Shown here piece by piece: positions 60,965 through 64,000 of a DNA stretch of 64,000 bases. The notes under the pieces were generated by a model. It was not told the DNA's origin and did no database searches. It was given only the letters and a program-made list of their open reading frames with translations. Position 1 is the stretch's first letter; every line of letters starts with the position of its first letter. A program made the translations under genes and the position numbers. Source of the stretch: Afipia sp. GAS231 (GTDB lineage: Bacteria; Pseudomonadota; Alphaproteobacteria; Rhizobiales; Xanthobacteraceae); the NCBI RefSeq assembly GCF_900103365.1, contig NZ_LT629703.1, forward strand, positions 868,001-932,000, given 5' to 3'.

Positions 60965-62293
60965 TCAATGCGCGGCCGGCGTTGCCACCGCAGGCGACAC
61001 CGGCTTCACGCCGGGCCACATGCTGCCTGGTTCAGGCCGTGTGGCCGTCACACGCGCCGCCGGTGATGCGATGAAGGCGGGCGGCCCGGAAGAGCGCGGG
61101 ACGATCGTCGGTTCGCCGGCCCGGCAGGATGCTGCCACCTTTTTCCACGTGTCCTCGAGCCCGGCTGCGTCGAACTCCAGTTTGCTCTGCGTGGGATTGC
61201 CGTTCGCCAGCTGAATATTTTCTTCGATCTGTACGCGCGGCGTCGACAGCAGAGTTATCAGCGTGTCCGACTCCATGATCAGGTTCCAGAATGCATAGTT
61301 GCCGGCCGTACCGCCCGCCCTGAGGAAAGAGAACCGCTTCTCCGGACCGAGCAGCAACTCCACCGAATTGGCGGGTTTTACATCCTTGCTGATCTCGTGA
61401 AGAAATGTGAGACGGGCGCCATCCCCGTTGCGACAGGCAAGCCGCCACCCTACCCTTCGAAAATCAGAGCTATCGGGCTTTTTGACGAGAGCGGTCTTGA
61501 AAATACTGCCGCGCGGCAAAGACTCCAGCGTCCACGGTCCTTCGATGGTGGATCGTGTGTCGATGCCGAAACGGTAAAGTTCGGCCCGTGTCAGGGCGTG
61601 AATGCTCTCGAATTTTACGGTCTTGATCAGGTCGTCCAGCTCACGACTGATGCCCATGGAAGCGACAAAGGCCGCGCGCTCGCGGTTGGCTTTTTCCATG
61701 CCGCGTTCCCTGAACTGCTCTTCCAGCCGCGGCGGCGGATGGCCGTGCACCACCAGTGTCAGCCTGGAATTATGCACGCCTACCACCGCGTCGGTCGCGA
61801 CCTCGCGCGTCGTGGCGCCGAGAAACAGGTAGCTGCAGGCCGAGTTGCACATCGCATTGCGAGTCTCCAGTTGAGCCTCGACCTCACCGCCGCCGGTCTT
61901 GATCTTGAGACAGGCCGCGTCAACCTGGGTCCCCCCCGCGCAGGCGGCAGCTACGGTCCGGCCGATCCGCGCGATCGCCTTCCGGCTGCGCAGCAGGCGG
62001 CCGATGACATAGGATTGCTCGACAACGCCGCCCGGTGAATGGAAATAGATCGGACGCTTCGTGTCTTTGACTGCGGAAAGGAAGCGACGAACCCGCGCGG
62101 CAGCCTCCGTGTCGACTTCGCCTTCAGCGGCAATCCAGCGATCGCAGCCCGGCCCGCATGAATCGGCCGGGCCCTTCGCGTTATAAATGATGAACTTCGG
62201 CGCAAATCCGTGCTTTTCGGCTTCCGATGGTTCGGCGCGGAGCTCGCCGTGGATCAGCAGCAATGCGACGACGAGGAGAAGACGGGAAATCAT
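60965..62293 (-). CDS. Exported ClpP-like (COG3904-type) protein with long C-terminal domain
   Basis: The ATG at 62293 begins a signal peptide (MISRLLLVVALLLIHGELRA), total 442 residues. The core has YFHSPGGVVEQSYVIGRLLR and AMCNSACSYLFLGATTREV (C-x-S-x-C). A C-terminal domain of about 180 residues follows, ending in a Pro/Ala-rich tail. It is the third member of this family in the window. Activity unproven. Confidence 0.75.
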   Translation of the reverse strand: MISRLLLVVALLLIHGELRAEPSEAEKHGFAPKFIIYNAKGPADSCGPGCDRWIAAEGEVDTEAAARVRRFLSAVKDTKRPIYFHSPGGVVEQSYVIGRLLRSRKAIARIGRTVAAACAGGTQVDAACLKIKTGGGEVEAQLETRNAMCNSACSYLFLGATTREVATDAVVGVHNSRLTLVVHGHPPPRLEEQFRERGMEKANRERAAFVASMGISRELDDLIKTVKFESIHALTRAELYRFGIDTRSTIEGPWTLESLPRGSIFKTALVKKPDSSDFRRVGWRLACRNGDGARLTFLHEISKDVKPANSVELLLGPEKRFSFLRAGGTAGNYAFWNLIMESDTLITLLSTPRVQIEENIQLANGNPTQSKLEFDAAGLEDTWKKVAASCRAGEPTIVPRSSGPPAFIASPAARVTATRPEPGSMWPGVKPVSPAVATPAAH

Positions 62294-62609
62294 CAGACCG
62301 GAACAACCAGGCCAAAGTGCGGGAACAGGTAGTGAGGCTAGACAATGCACGTCTGCCTAGCAACCCTTTGTCGAAGACTGCCGCCCTGGATGACAAGCGG
62401 ATGACCGCCAATTGTCACGACCGCCAAACGGCACCGGCACGATCTCCGGCCACGCCGTTTATTTTGCAGCGACGAATTGCAACCTCAATCACTCCCTGGG
62501 ACCGGCATCGTCAGCTCAAGAACCGGATTGCAACGCCCGAATCCCCTGCTATACCGCTGCTTCCGCTTACCTGCGCTCGTTCGCAGGAGTGAGCTTGAGG
62601 AGACCGATA
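62294..62609. other. Leader/promoter region of thrS
   Basis: No gene supported. It contains the predicted promoter at 62528-62555. No T-box-like or other regulatory leader structure is recognised. Confidence 0.4.
62528..62555 (+). promoter_or_regulatory. Predicted thrS promoter
   Basis: TTGCAA (62528-62533), 16 bp spacer, TATACC (62550-62555). Transcription would start near 62562, leaving a 5' leader of about 48 nt that contains the SD GAGGAG. Confidence 0.4.
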
Positions 62610-64000
62610 TGCCTGACCAGAACACGCCTGCCCCGGGATTCCAGTATGGCCTTGCGAACTTGAAGCCGGCCGATCCCCAGATGAAAATCGCCGTCACCTT
62701 CCCCGATGGCGCCACCCGCGAATATCCCAAGGACACCACGGGCCTCGATATCGCCAAGGGCATCTCGCCGTCGCTCGCCAAGCGCACCGTGGCGATGGCG
62801 CTGAACGGCGTCATCGCCGACCTCAACGATCCGGTTTCGCACGATGCCAGGATCGAGCTGATCAACCGCGACGATCCCCGCGCGCTGGAACTGATCCGGC
62901 ATGACGCGGCGCATGTGCTGGCCGAAGCCGTGCAGACGCTGTGGCCGGGCACGCAGGTGACGATCGGCCCGGTGATCGAGAACGGATTCTACTACGACTT
63001 CTTCCGTAACGAGCCGTTCACGCCGGAAGATTTCGCCGCGATCGAAAAGAAGATGCGCGAGATCATCGCGCGCGACAAACCGTTCACGAAAGAGGTCTGG
63101 TCGCGCGAGAAGACAAAACAGGTATTCCGCGACAAGGGCGAGGCCTTCAAGGTCGAGCTGGTCGACGCCATTCCCGGCGACGAACCGATCAAGATCTATT
63201 TCCAGGGCGACTGGTTCGACCTCTGCCGCGGTCCGCATATGTCGTCGACCGGCAAGGTCGGCACCGCCTTCAAGCTGATGAAGGTCGCGGGCGCCTATTG
63301 GCGGGGCGACAGCAACAACCCGATGCTGACGCGTATCTACGGCACGGCGTTTGCCAAGCAGGAAGAACTCGACGCCTATCTGAAGCAGATCGAGGAAGCC
63401 GAGAAGCGCGATCACCGCCGGCTCGGCCGCGAGCTCGACCTGTTTCATTTCCAGGAGGAAGGCCCAGGCGTCGTGTTCTGGCACGCCAAGGGCTGGACCA
63501 TCTTCCAGGCGCTGATCGCCTATATGCGGCGCCGCCTGACCGGCGATTACAGCGAGGTCAACGCACCGCAGATCCTCGACAAGAGTTTGTGGGAGACCTC
63601 GGGCCATTGGGACTGGTACCGCGAGAACATGTTCGCGGCGCAATCGGCCGGCGACGAGGCCGAGGACAAGCGCTGGTTCGCGCTGAAGCCGATGAACTGC
63701 CCCGGCCATGTGCAGATCTTCAAGCACGGGCTGAAGAGCTATCGCGACCTGCCGTTGCGGCTGGCCGAATTCGGTGTGGTGCACCGCTATGAACCGTCGG
63801 GCGCCATGCACGGCCTGATGCGCGTGCGCGGCTTTACGCAGGATGACGCGCATGTGTTCTGCACCGAAGCCCAGCTCGCCGAGGAATGCCTCAAGATCAA
63901 CGATCTGATCATGTCGACCTATGCCGATTTCGGCTTCGAGGGCGAACTCACGGTCAAGCTGTCGACCCGGCCCGAGAAGCGCGTCGGCACTGACGAGATG
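62610..64000 (+). CDS. thrS: Threonyl-tRNA synthetase, 5' part (cut by window edge)
   Basis: The ATG at 62610 follows GAGGAG by 7 nt. The frame is open to the window end (463 codons). The TGS domain is near the N-terminus ([16 protein letters not shown]), then the editing domain ([39 protein letters not shown]). The start of the class II catalytic core follows (ARGHEL-like motif region [31 protein letters not shown]). ThrRS charges tRNA-Thr. An N-terminal extension of about 25 residues precedes the usual start. Confidence 0.95.

Noticed and set aside
62567..63853. Long minus-strand open frame opposite thrS (428 codons)
   Set aside because: It is the antisense shadow of threonyl-tRNA synthetase, whose motifs are unmistakable on the plus strand.

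Overview
The window looks like chromosomal DNA of a Bradyrhizobium-type alphaproteobacterium (Nitrobacteraceae, Hyphomicrobiales). The evidence is the high GC content, dispersed repeat families that I recognise from Bradyrhizobium/Rhodopseudomonas genomes, and the 14-codon gene rreB with its 17-nt Shine-Dalgarno, a hallmark of Bradyrhizobiaceae. No phage, plasmid, CRISPR or intact IS element was seen.

Layout. 0-2.2 kb: end of an unidentified gene, then a translationally coupled PpiC-type foldase and HupE/UreJ-like membrane protein. 2.4-6 kb: tRNA-Gly, rreB, small membrane or secreted proteins, a YciI-like protein, an LLM-class flavin monooxygenase and tRNA-Tyr. 6.1-8.1 kb: rlmB and two exported proteins. 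8.3-13.3 kb: a C-type sulfatase, an NdvC-like GH17 membrane glucan protein and a Tat-exported GH1 beta-glucosidase. 13.8-15.2 kb: a ClpP-like exported protein and a double-VOC protein.

15.3-19.8 kb is the most interesting segment. It is a compact RiPP cluster of the TOMM / linear azol(in)e peptide type. A 149-residue precursor carries 17 cysteines, all within its last 62 residues. A 788-residue fused ThiF-like/YcaO cyclodehydratase and a SagB-type dehydrogenase follow. A hairpin plus T-run lies between precursor and enzymes. No transporter, protease or immunity gene is adjacent.

20-24 kb: serine hydrolase, Bug-family solute-binding protein, Ni/Co transporter, secreted protein and tRNA-Thr. 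24.0-29.5 kb may be a small relic island: it begins at tRNA-Thr and ends at a degenerate copy of the 3' end of that tRNA. It holds an NYN-domain protein, a PAS histidine kinase with a FixJ-like regulator, a receiver-only protein and three very small genes. 29.5-36 kb: small exported proteins, an alpha/beta hydrolase pair, an Omp25/31-like beta-barrel and a TPR protein. 36-45.8 kb: S10 peptidase, CHASE2 cyclase with a secreted partner, nadK, a CheY-like regulator, an Hpt protein, a DUF2336 protein and a lytic transglycosylase.

45.9-51.1 kb: a complete B-family (ba3-type) heme-copper oxidase operon, with subunits I, II and a IIa-like peptide plus three multiheme c-type cytochromes. 51-64 kb: hisI, folE, an IscU-like scaffold, two more ClpP-like exported proteins, yidD, an APC permease coupled to an exported protein, a lipoprotein hydrolase, a GrlR-like protein, an MFS transporter and the 5' part of thrS, which is cut by the window edge.

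All functional names rest on motifs and family resemblance read from the sequence; no database search was run.
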